Shown: positions 17,119 to 26,129, counted from the stretch's first letter. The stretch: 64,000 nt of DNA from Chloracidobacterium sp. (GCA_016715795.1 JADJXP010000001.1:806001-870000); one strand, 5' to 3'. Translations and numbers: made by a program. The notes: generated by a model not told the origin, from the letters alone.

Positions 17119-20100
17119 ATGATCAACGCAATTATCAAATTTGCGGTGACACAGCGTCTTTTGGTGATGCTGCTCGTTGCCATAATGGTCGGTACCGGAC
17201 TCTACAGCCTTCAAGGACTGCCGATAGATGCCGTTCCCGATGTAACCAATGTTCAGGTTCAGGTTTTGACTGCCGCTCCGTCGCTTGCGCCGCTTGAGAT
17301 CGAGCGACAAGTGACGTTTCCTGTTGAAACTGCTATGTCGGGCTTACCCGATCTGGTTGAGATTCGATCTATTTCAAGATTTGGGCTGTCAGCCGTGACG
17401 ATCGTTTTTGACGATTCAGTGGACACATATTTTGCACGTCAGCTCGTTCTCGAAAGGCTGTCCGAGGCACGAGATACGATCCCAGAAAATATCGGTTCAC
17501 CGGAGATGGGGCCGATCTCGACAGGATTAGGTGAGGTTTATCAGTATGAGTTAAGAGCAACGGACGGAAAATTCGACCAGACGCAGCTTCGAACGATTCA
17601 GGATTGGAGCGTTCGCCGACAGCTTCTTGGCGTTCCAGGCGTAACGGAGATCAATAGCTTTGGCGGGTTGGATAAACAGTACCAAGTTCGTCTCGACCCG
17701 GCGAAGCTACAATCCTACGGTCTCACTCTGAGGGATGTCCTGAAGTCAGTTACCGAAAATAACGCAAACGTCGGCGGTGGGTACATCGAACACGGTTCAG
17801 AGCAGTATCTTTTGCGCGGCATCGGTCTTGCCGAAAAACCGGACGATATTGCAAGCATTGTCGTAAAGACCGGAAAAGAAGGCGTGCCGATATACGTTCG
17901 CGATGTTGGCGAGGTTGTTCAAGGTGCGACGATACGTCAAGGTGCCGTAACCTCTGACGGTGAGGGCGAGATAGTGTCGGGTATCGCTCTGATGCTGAAA
18001 GGCGAAAATTCCCGAACAGTCGTCGAGGCCATCAAGGAGCGCGTTGAGTCCATCCGCAAGACCCTGCCAACGGGTGTCGAACTTATTCCTTTCTATGATC
18101 GGACGGAACTCGTTGCTCGCACAATTCACACAGTAGGAAAGAACCTGATCGAGGGTGCATTGCTGGTAGTGGTAGTGCTTATCTTACTTTTGGGAAATTG
18201 GCGCGGTGCGATGCTTGTAGCGTTAGTAATTCCGTTATCCATGCTTTTTGCGGCAATCCTGATGCGGATCTTCAACGTGTCGGGCAATCTTATGAGTTTA
18301 GGATCGCTCGACTTCGGATTGATCGTGGACGGAGCGGTGATCGTTGTAGAGAACACAGTCAGACGCCGGGCCGAAGCACAGCATGAAAACTCCCACGAAC
18401 CACCCGAAAGAACCATTCTCGAAGCTTGTCAGGAAGTTGGCCGTCCAGTCGTGTTCGCGGTTGGCATTATCACAATAGTTTATCTTCCACTACTGAGTCT
18501 CACGGGCATCGAAGGCAAAATGTTTAAGCCGATGGCTCTCACCGTGGTATTTGCTTTGTTAGGTGCATTGGTTCTTTCGCTTACATTCGTTCCCGCCGCT
18601 TTGACCTTTATTTTGAGAGGCAAAGTTGCCGAGACAGAGAGCATTTTCATTCGTTGGGCTAAAAAACTCTATGTTCCCGCTCTCGATTTTATTTTGCGTT
18701 ATCGCGGTCAGACTCTTGCCATCGTGACCGCAGTGGTAATAAGCAGTTTTGCATTGTTCCCGTTTCTTGGCGCCGAGTTCATACCGCGACTTGAGGAAGG
18801 GTCTCTAGCCGTGCAGATCCAGCGATTACCGAGCGTTTCGTTGACCGAATCGGTCACTATTGCAACCAATGCCGAAAAAGTTTTGCGAGGCTTTCCCGAG
18901 GTTTCAAAGGTAGTATCAAAAACCGGGCGGGCTGAAGTTGCAACCGATCCGATGGGTGTCGATCTATCGGACGTATATGTTGAGTTGAAGCCGCATGGCG
19001 AATGGAAAAGTGCATCAACCCGTGAAGAATTGGTAGAAAAGATGTCAAAAGCCCTTGCCGATAATGTGCCGCAAGCAAATTTTAGCTTCTCACAGCCTAT
19101 CGAGCTTAGGGTTGCCGAACTTATTTCCGGTGTCCGTTCCGATATAGCCATTAAACTGTTCGGAGACGATCTGGATCAATTAAAAACAACCGCAGACCAA
19201 ATCGTCGCTACCGTTAGCAAGGTAAATGGTGCCGCCGACGTAAAGGCAGAAAAGATCTCCGGCCTGCCTCAATTGCAGATCAAACCCGACCGTGCCGCAA
19301 TCGCGCGTTACGGGATAAACGTGGAAGACGTAAATGATGTTATCGAGTCGGTCATCGCCGGCAAAGAAGCCGGCCAGGTTTACGAGGGCGAACAGCGATT
19401 CAATCTTGTAGTTCGTCTTAGTGAGGATTCTAGCAAGGATGTAGAGACGATCCGCAATTTGCTTGTTCCTTCACCTACCGGTGCGAGAGTTCCGTTGTCA
19501 CAGCTTGCACAATTGCAGATCGTGGAAGGCCCCGCACAGATCTCCCGCGAAGATACTCGAAGAAGGATCGGCGTCGAGCTAAATGTTCGCGGTCGCGATA
19601 TTGCCAGTTTTGTAAAAGAGGCTCAGACTGCAATTGAAAAAGACGTCAAGGTGCCCGCAGGATATTATCTGACCTGGGGCGGACAATTTGAGAATTTGCA
19701 GAGGGCAACTTCACGGCTATTAATTGTCGTGCCCTTAGCGTTGTTCCTTATCTTTGTACTATTGTTTACGACGTTTAATTCGGTTCGGCAAGCGATCCTG
19801 ATCTACACGAGCATTCCGCTCGCGGTTGTGGGAGGCGTTCTAGCCCTCTTCGTGGTTGGATTGCCTTTCTCGATCTCAGCAGGTGTGGGGTTTATCGCCC
19901 TTTTTGGAGTCGCAGTTTTGGACGGCGTGGTTATGGTCAGTTACATCAATCATCTCCGCGAAGAAGGCCGTTCTGTTCTTCAAGCCGTGCGTGAGGGGGC
20001 CGAAGCGAGGTTAAGGCCGATACTTATGACAGCGACCGTCGCAACACTCGGTTTTGTTCCAATGGCGATTGCCACTGGAGCCGGTGCCGAGGTCCAGCGT

Positions 20101-20220
20101 CCACTAGCAACCGTTGTTATCGGCGGGCTGCTTGTTTCGACCGTATTGAAACTTCTCGTTCTGCCAATGCTCTATAATTGGCTGGAACGCGACCCCGAAG
20201 GAGAATTTGAAGGAGCGTAA
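17119..20220 (+). CDS. czcA: CzcA-like divalent cation RND efflux pump
   Basis: 1033 residues, full length for HME-RND pumps. The diagnostic helix-4 motif is LDFGLIVDGAVIVVENTVRR, the DFG-x3-DG-x5-EN form of Zn/Co/Cd/Ni exporters, in contrast to the Cus form of the first pump. Also visible: LPIDAVPDVTNVQVQVLT, FPVETAMSGLPDLVEIRSIS, the second-half motif FVKEAQTAIEKDVKVPAGYY and the C-terminal helix GGLLVSTVLKLLVLPMLYNW. Proton-driven export of divalent metal through CzcC. Lies 12 bases after czcB and three bases before the PII-like gene. Confidence 0.92.
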   Translation: MINAIIKFAVTQRLLVMLLVAIMVGTGLYSLQGLPIDAVPDVTNVQVQVLTAAPSLAPLEIERQVTFPVETAMSGLPDLVEIRSISRFGLSAVTIVFDDSVDTYFARQLVLERLSEARDTIPENIGSPEMGPISTGLGEVYQYELRATDGKFDQTQLRTIQDWSVRRQLLGVPGVTEINSFGGLDKQYQVRLDPAKLQSYGLTLRDVLKSVTENNANVGGGYIEHGSEQYLLRGIGLAEKPDDIASIVVKTGKEGVPIYVRDVGEVVQGATIRQGAVTSDGEGEIVSGIALMLKGENSRTVVEAIKERVESIRKTLPTGVELIPFYDRTELVARTIHTVGKNLIEGALLVVVVLILLLGNWRGAMLVALVIPLSMLFAAILMRIFNVSGNLMSLGSLDFGLIVDGAVIVVENTVRRRAEAQHENSHEPPERTILEACQEVGRPVVFAVGIITIVYLPLLSLTGIEGKMFKPMALTVVFALLGALVLSLTFVPAALTFILRGKVAETESIFIRWAKKLYVPALDFILRYRGQTLAIVTAVVISSFALFPFLGAEFIPRLEEGSLAVQIQRLPSVSLTESVTIATNAEKVLRGFPEVSKVVSKTGRAEVATDPMGVDLSDVYVELKPHGEWKSASTREELVEKMSKALADNVPQANFSFSQPIELRVAELISGVRSDIAIKLFGDDLDQLKTTADQIVATVSKVNGAADVKAEKISGLPQLQIKPDRAAIARYGINVEDVNDVIESVIAGKEAGQVYEGEQRFNLVVRLSEDSSKDVETIRNLLVPSPTGARVPLSQLAQLQIVEGPAQISREDTRRRIGVELNVRGRDIASFVKEAQTAIEKDVKVPAGYYLTWGGQFENLQRATSRLLIVVPLALFLIFVLLFTTFNSVRQAILIYTSIPLAVVGGVLALFVVGLPFSISAGVGFIALFGVAVLDGVVMVSYINHLREEGRSVLQAVREGAEARLRPILMTATVATLGFVPMAIATGAGAEVQRPLATVVIGGLLVSTVLKLLVLPMLYNWLERDPEGEFEGA

Positions 20221-20222
20221 AT

Positions 20223-20519
20223 ATGAAACTGATAGTTGCCGTCGTGCGGCCGTTCGTGATTGACAGGCTAATCGTGGCGTTTGAGGACATGGAACACTTT
20301 CCCGGCGTGACCATCATCGACACCGAAGGCTATGGCCAGCGTGTCAAAACGGCGGAAGATGCTATTAACCCGTTCAAGCCAAACAAGCGGATCGAGATCG
20401 TAGCAGAGGAAGAAATGGTTAATCCGATCATTGCGTCGATTAAGGAACACGCCCACACTGGCCGAAAAGGCGACGGCTTTGTTGTCGTTTTGAATATTGA
20501 GGATTCGACTTTAATTTGA
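20223..20519 (+). CDS. PII-like protein of a metal-efflux operon
   Basis: 98 residues with the ferredoxin-like PII fold: MKLIVAVVRPFVIDRLIVAF, a T-loop-like middle segment and HTGRKGDGFVVVLNIED, where the GRKGDG turn corresponds to the GKIGDG nucleotide-binding turn of GlnB. Classic PII signatures such as the uridylylation Tyr51 context are not seen. A branch of PII proteins of unknown function is known to be encoded directly after CzcA/CusA pumps, exactly as here (three-base gap). It may sense a nucleotide or metal and modulate the pump; that is inference. Confidence 0.8.
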   Translation: MKLIVAVVRPFVIDRLIVAFEDMEHFPGVTIIDTEGYGQRVKTAEDAINPFKPNKRIEIVAEEEMVNPIIASIKEHAHTGRKGDGFVVVLNIEDSTLI

Positions 20520-20531
20520 GCAATATTTTAG

Positions 20532-20732
20532 ATGTTTTCCCAACGCCAAATTCAAATGTTTTTCGGGGTATTGATCGGAGCTGGGCTGCTGTTTGGGCTA
20601 GCCTGGTTGATGCTTTATTTGAACAAACGAGGGATCAGAACATATCCAGGTGAAAAAAGGGTCAGGGGCTATAAGCAGCGAGGACGGGCCAAGGCAGAAA
20701 AAAGACGAACCAATCGAAGATTCAGATTCTAA
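20532..20732 (+). CDS. Small membrane protein with basic tail
   Basis: 66 residues: one membrane helix (FFGVLIGAGLLFGLAWLMLYL, roughly 10-30) and a strongly basic cytoplasmic tail (VRGYKQRGRAKAEKRRTNRR). Not recognised. It sits between the PII-like gene and the CDF exporter with short gaps on both sides, so it is probably cotranscribed with the Czc operon. The basic tail could bind RNA, lipid or a partner pump; nothing in the sequence decides this. Confidence 0.5.
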   Translation: MFSQRQIQMFFGVLIGAGLLFGLAWLMLYLNKRGIRTYPGEKRVRGYKQRGRAKAEKRRTNRRFRF

Positions 20733-20748
20733 ATAAGTAAATAAATAG

Positions 20749-21645
20749 ATGGGCCACGGACATACACACGAGATTTCAGCGTCGGGCAAAAACAAAAAGC
20801 CTTTGATAATTGTCTTAGGCTTGACGACGCTTTATATGCTAGCCGAGGTCGTTGGCGGACTAATGACAAACAGTCTCGCGTTACTTGCGGATGCCGGACA
20901 CATGCTCACTGACGTCGGCGGATTGGGACTTGCCTTACTCGCGATATGGTTTGCCGAGCGACCCGCAACGCCGGAAAAAACCTACGGCTATTACCGCATC
21001 GAAATCCTCGCCGCGCTTACAAATGCAGTCGTGCTTGTCGGCATCTCGATGTTTATTCTCTACGAAGCTTACGACCGCTTTCGTAGTCCGCCCGAAGTTC
21101 AAAGCGGAACGATGCTTGTGATCGCCGGAGTCGGCCTTGTGATAAATGTCGCCGGTGTTTTTATTCTACGTTCCGGCTCGAAAGAAAGCCTCAATCTAAA
21201 AGGCGCGTATTTCGAGGTTTTATCAGACATGCTTACGTCCGTTGGAGTCATTATCGCGGGCGTCATTATGATTACGACGGGTTGGTATTATGCTGACCCG
21301 CTGATTTCGGCGGGCATAGGTTTATTCATTTTCCCTCGGACATGGGCTTTGCTCAAAGATGCAGTTGCCGTCCTGCTCGAAGGGACGCCGTCTGACGTTA
21401 ATATTACCAGCGTTCGCGAGAACCTTGCCAAGATTGAAGGCGTTGCCGAGATCCACGATCTTCATGTTTGGTCGCTTACTTCCGGCGTAAATGCTCTGAG
21501 CGTTCACGCCGTACTTGCCGCAGAAGCCGAACACGACGAAGTTCTGACCCGCGTTCACGATTGCTGCACACATGAATTTAAGATCGCTCATGTTACAGCC
21601 CAAACTGAACGCGAGGGCTTTGCATGTCACGAAACACATTTATAG
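20749..21645 (+). CDS. czcD: CDF family cation efflux transporter (CzcD/ZitB-like)
   Basis: 298 residues. His-rich start MGHGHTHEI, six membrane helices, and the zinc-site residues of the family: SLALLADAGHMLTDVGGLGLAL (His and Asp in helix 2) and LSDMLTSVGVIIAGVIM (helix 5). The cytoplasmic domain has the usual VAEIHDLHVWSLTSG. Exchanges Zn, Co or Cd for protons across the inner membrane, delivering them to the periplasm where the Czc pump can take over. A damaged copy of its 5' end lies at 25914. The second gene of interest downstream starts 12 bases later (DsbB). Confidence 0.92.
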   Translation: MGHGHTHEISASGKNKKPLIIVLGLTTLYMLAEVVGGLMTNSLALLADAGHMLTDVGGLGLALLAIWFAERPATPEKTYGYYRIEILAALTNAVVLVGISMFILYEAYDRFRSPPEVQSGTMLVIAGVGLVINVAGVFILRSGSKESLNLKGAYFEVLSDMLTSVGVIIAGVIMITTGWYYADPLISAGIGLFIFPRTWALLKDAVAVLLEGTPSDVNITSVRENLAKIEGVAEIHDLHVWSLTSGVNALSVHAVLAAEAEHDEVLTRVHDCCTHEFKIAHVTAQTEREGFACHETHL

Positions 21646-21657
21646 TTGGGAGTTTAA

Positions 21658-22098
21658 ATGAGCAATTTCGAGCGAAGTGGAAAACCCAATCAAGTCTGGC
21701 TCTACACTGCATGGGGCATTGCGTTGCTATCCGTCGTTGGCAGTCTTTTCTTTAGCGAGGTAATGTTGCTGCCGCCGTGTGTTCTTTGCTGGTATCAGCG
21801 GATCGCGGCTTACCCCCTTGTTCTCATCATTGGAACGGGAATCGTTTTGCGTGACAGCCGCATGAAGTTTTACGCCTTACCGCTTTGCATTGCCGGACTT
21901 ATCATCTCGATATATCACAACTTGCTCTACTATGGATTCATTCCTGAAAGTATTACACCATGTGCTGAGGGCGTTCCTTGTAACGCCGTTCAGATTGAAT
22001 GGCTCGGATTTATCACCATCCCTTTAATGGGACTTGCGGCATTTGCCGCGATCACTTTGTGTCTGGTGCTTTATAAGACACGGGAAGGACGTTTATGA
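21658..22098 (+). CDS. DsbB/BdbC-type disulfide bond formation protein
   Basis: 146 residues, four membrane helices. First redox pair in LLPPCVLCWYQRIAAYPLVL (Cys-x2-Cys after helix 1), second pair in SITPCAEGVPCNAVQIEWLG (loop between helices 3 and 4). These match the short BdbC/DsbB family, which reoxidises a periplasmic DsbA using quinone. Its stop overlaps the start of the thioredoxin-fold partner gene by four bases (ATGA), so the two form a unit. In a metal-resistance island it may protect or rebuild disulfides damaged by copper, mercury or cadmium. Confidence 0.88.
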   Translation: MSNFERSGKPNQVWLYTAWGIALLSVVGSLFFSEVMLLPPCVLCWYQRIAAYPLVLIIGTGIVLRDSRMKFYALPLCIAGLIISIYHNLLYYGFIPESITPCAEGVPCNAVQIEWLGFITIPLMGLAAFAAITLCLVLYKTREGRL

Positions 22099-22781
22099 AA
22101 AAACCACTGCTTATCCTTGTTGCCATCGCGCTTGTTGTCATCGTTGCCGCATATGTCGGCTCAAGATACTACTATACCTCCGTCGAGAAGGTGCGAATAC
22201 CGGCAAATGACGCAAATGCGGGAGCCACCCCGGCGGCACCGCTTGTGCGTCCCGAGAACTGGAAACTCGGCCCTGCGGACGCCAAGATCACTCTGGTCGA
22301 GTTCTTCGACCCAGAGTGTGAATCCTGCGCTGAGTTTCATCCTATACTCAAGAAGATACTCAAAGACTACGAGGGCAAGATCAGACTCGTCTCGAGATAT
22401 ATGCCGCTCCACCCGAACTCAATGACTGCAGCCACTTTTCTTGAGGTTGCTGGCGAACAGGGCAAGTACTGGCAGGCGCAGGAGATGCTTTTTGAAAAGC
22501 AGGCAGAATGGGGCACAAAACACGGAGCGCCTCCCGACGCGACGGAGCCAAGCATCAACCAGATATTCGACAAGTACGCCAAGGAGTTGGGCATTGACGT
22601 GAACGCCGCTCGGCAGGCGGTGAACGAACGACGTTTCGACGCAAAGATCCAACAGGACAAAAAGGACGGCCAAGACCTCGGAGCGCGGCGGACGCCCACT
22701 TTTTTTGTTAATGGACGAATGTCGGCTCGCTTTGGCGAGGCGCCGTTGAGAGCGTTGATAGACGAAGAGCTACAGAAATGA
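22095..22781 (+). CDS. DsbA/BdbD-like membrane-anchored thiol oxidase
   Basis: 228 residues: an N-terminal membrane anchor (LLILVAIALVVIVAAYVGS) and a DsbA-type thioredoxin fold with the active site FFDPECESCAEFHPIL (Cys-Glu-Ser-Cys). The helical insert (AATFLEVAGEQGKYWQAQEM, PSINQIFDKYAKELGIDV) and the closing cis-Pro strand (RRTPTFFVNGRM) are present. Inserts disulfides into exported proteins and is recharged by the DsbB-like protein translated just before it. CESC is less common than CPHC and may shift the redox potential. Confidence 0.88.
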   Translation: MKKPLLILVAIALVVIVAAYVGSRYYYTSVEKVRIPANDANAGATPAAPLVRPENWKLGPADAKITLVEFFDPECESCAEFHPILKKILKDYEGKIRLVSRYMPLHPNSMTAATFLEVAGEQGKYWQAQEMLFEKQAEWGTKHGAPPDATEPSINQIFDKYAKELGIDVNAARQAVNERRFDAKIQQDKKDGQDLGARRTPTFFVNGRMSARFGEAPLRALIDEELQK

Positions 22782-22806
22782 GGTAAGTCTCGCTGGATAA
22801 CCAAAA

Positions 22807-24777
22807 GTGTATATGGGCAATATAGGGATCGCCCCTTCTCAAAAGACCTCCATTTGGCAGGATAAAAAGTTTCGCTGGATGATATTCAGCGTAGCGATCG
22901 TTGCGGTCTTTGAGATCTTTTCGTTGACGAAGGTCGATGTTTTCAAATATGCCGTAGGCGAGAGCTTTTCCGGCCCGGTTGCGGCGGTGTTTTTTGCGTC
23001 GATCATCCTCGCGATCGGTTGGCGGACGCTCTGGAACGGCCTTAAAGCACTCACCAAGCTTAATTTTAAGAGCATCAATCTGCTGATGACGATTGCTGTC
23101 CTCGGGGCCTTTTATCTCGGCGAATACCCGGAAGCGGCAGTGGTCGTGGTGCTTTTCACGTTAGGCGAGACACTCGAGAAATTCGGAATTGCGACGAGCA
23201 AATCGGCCCTTCAGGCTCTGGTTGACCGCGCACCGAAAATGGCCTCGATCAAAACTGCGGACGGGCAAGTCAGCGACGTTCCGCTTATAGAGATTAGCAT
23301 CGGCGACATTCTGGTCTTAAAACCGTCTGACATGATCCCCATGGACGCCGAAGTCGTCTTCGGCTCGTCGTCGGTTGACGAATCAACGATCACGGGCGAG
23401 CCGCTTCCCAAGGACAAACACGAGGGCGACCTTGTCTTTGCGGGAACGCTGAACCTGCAAGGTTATCTGGAGGCAAAGGTCACAAAGCTCGCAAAGGATT
23501 CGACCCTTGCCAAGATCATTGAAACAACATTTGCCGCAACTAAGACAAAGGCCGAAACACAGAAATTTATCGAAACCTTCGCCGGTTACTACACGCCTTC
23601 CATAATTTTTATCGCCGTTCTGCTAGTCATGATCCCAAGTTTGCTGTTGGGACAGCCGTTTAATCCGTGGTTCGAACAAGCGATAACAATTCTGGTCATC
23701 GCCTGCCCGTGCGCTCTTGTGATCAGCACCCCGATCTCGATCTACGCCAGCATTGGGAACGCATCGTCCCGCGGGGCATTGATCAAAGGCGGGAAATACA
23801 TCGAAGAGATCGGCCAGGTCAAAGCCATTGCGATGGATAAAACCAGGACGCTGACCTATGGCCGGCCGAAAGTGACCGACATTATTCCATTTGGCAACAA
23901 TACCCGCGAGCATTTGCTTGCGTGTGCGGCCGGCATTGAGGCCTACTCAGAACACCCGTTGGCACAGGCTATCGTGGACGCTGCTACGTCCGAGAAACTT
24001 GAGATCCATGGCGTGGAGAACTTTCGGGCCGTTATGGGGAAAGGTGCTCAGGCGGACTGTGTCGTCTGTTATGACAAGCACCACTGTATCGGGAAACTCC
24101 CTTTTATATCCGAAGAACACTCCGTGCAGGATGAAGTTGTCGCTAGAGTAGATGCTCTTCAATTGGAGGGGAAGACATCTATCGTCGTAAGTAGTCATGG
24201 TGGAATCGAGGGGGTGATCGCTCTCACGGACGAACTGAAGCCGGAAAGCCGGCAAACGGTTACCGATCTACGGGAGTTAGGCATCGAAACGGTAATGCTG
24301 ACCGGTGATAACAGAGCCCCGGCCGAGGCGGTCGCGAAGATGGTAGGCATCACTAATATTCGCGCTGAGATGCTTCCCGATCACAAAGCCGACGCTATTA
24401 AAGAACTGCTGCAGAAATACGGAGCGACCGCTATGGTCGGCGATGGCGTCAATGACGCTCCCGCGCTCGCTCTCTCAAATGTCGGGATCGCTATGGGAGC
24501 GGCCGGCAGCGACACAGCCATCGAGGCTTCGTCGATCGCGATCCTCAATGATCGTCTAGAGCTGATTCCTTTTCTGGTGCGTCTTGGACGCAGGACGATC
24601 GCAACGATTCGCCTCAACACGTCGGCGGCCGTGTTGACCAAATTGCTTTTTGTCATACTGGCCGTGCTGGGTCTGAGTAGCCTTGCTCTCGCTATCTTCG
24701 CGGACGTCGGCGTGACCGTGTTGGTCATACTGAATAGTCTTCGGCTGCTAAAGTTTGAAGGGGAGGCTATTGATTAA
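22807..24777 (+). CDS. P1B-type Zn/Cd/Pb ATPase with altered phosphorylation motif (DKTRT)
   Basis: 656 residues from GTG (22807); an ATG two codons later is an alternative. No N-terminal HMA domain. Motifs in order: TGEPLP actuator loop, CPC in membrane helix 6 (IACPCALVISTPI), phosphorylation site, SEHPLA, MLTGDN and VGDGVNDAPAL. The last helices carry the Lys (LTKLLFVILAVL) and Asp (ADVGVTVLVILNSLRLLKF) of Zn/Cd/Pb pumps. Anomaly: the invariant DKTGT is read as DKTRT (Asp344, Arg347, codon AGG at 23845), a single-base change from GGG. This glycine is normally strictly conserved, so the pump may be inactive, or the base may be a sequence error. A Cys/His-rich insert (ADCVVCYDKHHC) lies in the nucleotide-binding domain. 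Confidence 0.88.
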   Translation: MYMGNIGIAPSQKTSIWQDKKFRWMIFSVAIVAVFEIFSLTKVDVFKYAVGESFSGPVAAVFFASIILAIGWRTLWNGLKALTKLNFKSINLLMTIAVLGAFYLGEYPEAAVVVVLFTLGETLEKFGIATSKSALQALVDRAPKMASIKTADGQVSDVPLIEISIGDILVLKPSDMIPMDAEVVFGSSSVDESTITGEPLPKDKHEGDLVFAGTLNLQGYLEAKVTKLAKDSTLAKIIETTFAATKTKAETQKFIETFAGYYTPSIIFIAVLLVMIPSLLLGQPFNPWFEQAITILVIACPCALVISTPISIYASIGNASSRGALIKGGKYIEEIGQVKAIAMDKTRTLTYGRPKVTDIIPFGNNTREHLLACAAGIEAYSEHPLAQAIVDAATSEKLEIHGVENFRAVMGKGAQADCVVCYDKHHCIGKLPFISEEHSVQDEVVARVDALQLEGKTSIVVSSHGGIEGVIALTDELKPESRQTVTDLRELGIETVMLTGDNRAPAEAVAKMVGITNIRAEMLPDHKADAIKELLQKYGATAMVGDGVNDAPALALSNVGIAMGAAGSDTAIEASSIAILNDRLELIPFLVRLGRRTIATIRLNTSAAVLTKLLFVILAVLGLSSLALAIFADVGVTVLVILNSLRLLKFEGEAID

Positions 24778-24892
24778 GAAGGAATTTGAGAAAGAAGCAA
24801 CGGCAAGGCCCTGAACTTAAGACGAAGGACGTTCTGGAGCACTTGTCGAAGACCGCGCAGGCCCGAAAGATATTTTTCCTTTTCAAAAGGAT

Positions 24893-25672
24893 ATGGAACA
24901 GTACCTAAGAAAAACAGAAATCCTTGACTTTGACAGCAAAGCCATATTGCAGCTTGTAGATAAGAGAGGCTGGCGGACGCTTAGCCAGAAAGAGAAGATT
25001 GCGGCCCTATACGTTTTTGTTCAAAACGACATTCCATTCGGATACAATTCGTCCGACAATATCAAGGCCTCCAACGTGCTAGCAGACGGCTTCGGTCAAT
25101 GCAATACGAAAAACACTCTTTTTATGGCGCTCCTCAGGGCGGTTGGAGTTCCTTGTAGACTGCACGGATTTAGGATTCACAAGAAACTGCAAAAAGGGTT
25201 GATAAATGGGCTCGCTTATCTGATCGCCCCGGCAGAGATCCTGCACAGTTGGGTCGAAGTTTTTTTCGACGAAAAGTGGTATCGCTTGGAGGGTCTCATA
25301 CTTGATGATCGTTATCTTAAGGGCTTAAAGTCAAAATTCAGAGAAAAAAAAGGGCCATTCTGCGGGTTCGGTGTCGACGTGAAAAACTTTGACAACCTCG
25401 AAACAAATTGGGACGAATGCGATACCTTCATTCAAAATGAAGGGATTGTTCGGGATTACGGTGTTTTCGATTCGCCGGATGAGTTTTATGGTCTTCACGG
25501 AACTAATCTTAGTGGCATTAAGAAATTCCTTTATCAGAATTGGGTCTCTAAGATAATGAATGACAATGTTAAGAAAGTCAGGCTTTTAGATCAGTTTATA
25601 AGCACATCTGTGGGTGAAGGCCGAGCAATTTTGACGGCAGGATCAAGCGGGCCTATGGAGGGTAAGAAGTGA
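24893..25672 (+). CDS. Transglutaminase-like cysteine protease-fold protein
   Basis: 259 residues, cytoplasmic by appearance. The catalytic triad pattern of transglutaminase-like proteins is present: Cys in ADGFGQCNTKNTLFMALLRA followed by GVPCR, and His in ILHSWVEVFFDEKWYRLEG with the following Asp/Glu region. Such proteins act as peptidases, amidases or isopeptidases; the substrate is unknown. The last base of its stop is the first base of the next ATG (TGATG), so the small membrane protein after it is translationally coupled. The role in a metal island is unexplained. Confidence 0.72.
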   Translation: MEQYLRKTEILDFDSKAILQLVDKRGWRTLSQKEKIAALYVFVQNDIPFGYNSSDNIKASNVLADGFGQCNTKNTLFMALLRAVGVPCRLHGFRIHKKLQKGLINGLAYLIAPAEILHSWVEVFFDEKWYRLEGLILDDRYLKGLKSKFREKKGPFCGFGVDVKNFDNLETNWDECDTFIQNEGIVRDYGVFDSPDEFYGLHGTNLSGIKKFLYQNWVSKIMNDNVKKVRLLDQFISTSVGEGRAILTAGSSGPMEGKK

Positions 25673-25910
25673 TGGCTATTGCTAAAAAAAAGAGATTGCG
25701 AAATTCTTTTGTGATGCCGAAGCCTTCCACGCTTTTTCAAGCGCAGTAATTTTGATCTCGGGCCTGGACATAACCATCTTTGGAATTCAATTCACGCCAA
25801 TCTGGTATGTCGTTTCGATGACAGTGTACATTCTTATTGCTCTGGCGCTGGCAAGCTACGGATGGGGAATATTCGGACGCCGGGCGCAGGCCGGTAGAGT
25901 TAACGACTAA
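25672..25910 (+). CDS. Small membrane protein read through a -1 frameshift at A AAA AAG
   Basis: Starts at the ATG overlapping the previous stop. In frame zero it reads MAIAKKKRLRNSF and stops after about 22 codons. A shift to the -1 frame on the A8 run (25684-25691) gives MAIAKKKEIAKFFCDAEAF and then two membrane helices (SSAVILISGLDITIFGIQF and VVSMTVYILIALALASYGWG), ending GRRAQAGRVND, 79 residues. The shifted frame looks like a known type of small two-helix membrane protein with an EAFHA motif. The heptamer A AAA AAG is exactly in register for -1 slippage. Real frameshifting, a disabled gene, or a homopolymer sequencing error are all possible. Confidence 0.55.
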
Positions 25911-25913
25911 AAC

Positions 25914-26107
25914 ATGGGATGCGGACACGCACACGAAATATCGGCATCTGGCAGGAATAAACGGCCGTTGACGATAGCTTTGTGTCTGACCACGATATAT
26001 GTGTGCTAGCCGTGGTCATCGGCGGACTGATAACCTCGACGCCATTGACTCTTCTAATCCTACCGACACTCTTCGCATGGTTTTAAAAAGAACGCGGTAT
26101 AGAATAG
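25914..26107 (+). pseudogene. Chimeric remnant: CDF exporter 5' end joined to RND pump 3' end
   Basis: From the ATG at 25914 the frame reads MGCGHAHEISASGRNKRPL and on to LTTIYV, nearly the same as the N-terminus of the CDF exporter at 20749. At about 26005 it runs into a stop, and the frame two bases over reads LAVVIGGLITSTPLTLLIL then PTLFAWF, stop, KERGIE, stop. This is the C-terminal helix of a CzcA-type pump. The parental CDF and RND sequences resemble each other at LA-x-V-x-GGL-x-T, where the join lies. The piece encodes no working transporter. Confidence 0.7.
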
Positions 26108-26129
26108 AAAAGTGTGAAATAAGATTCTG

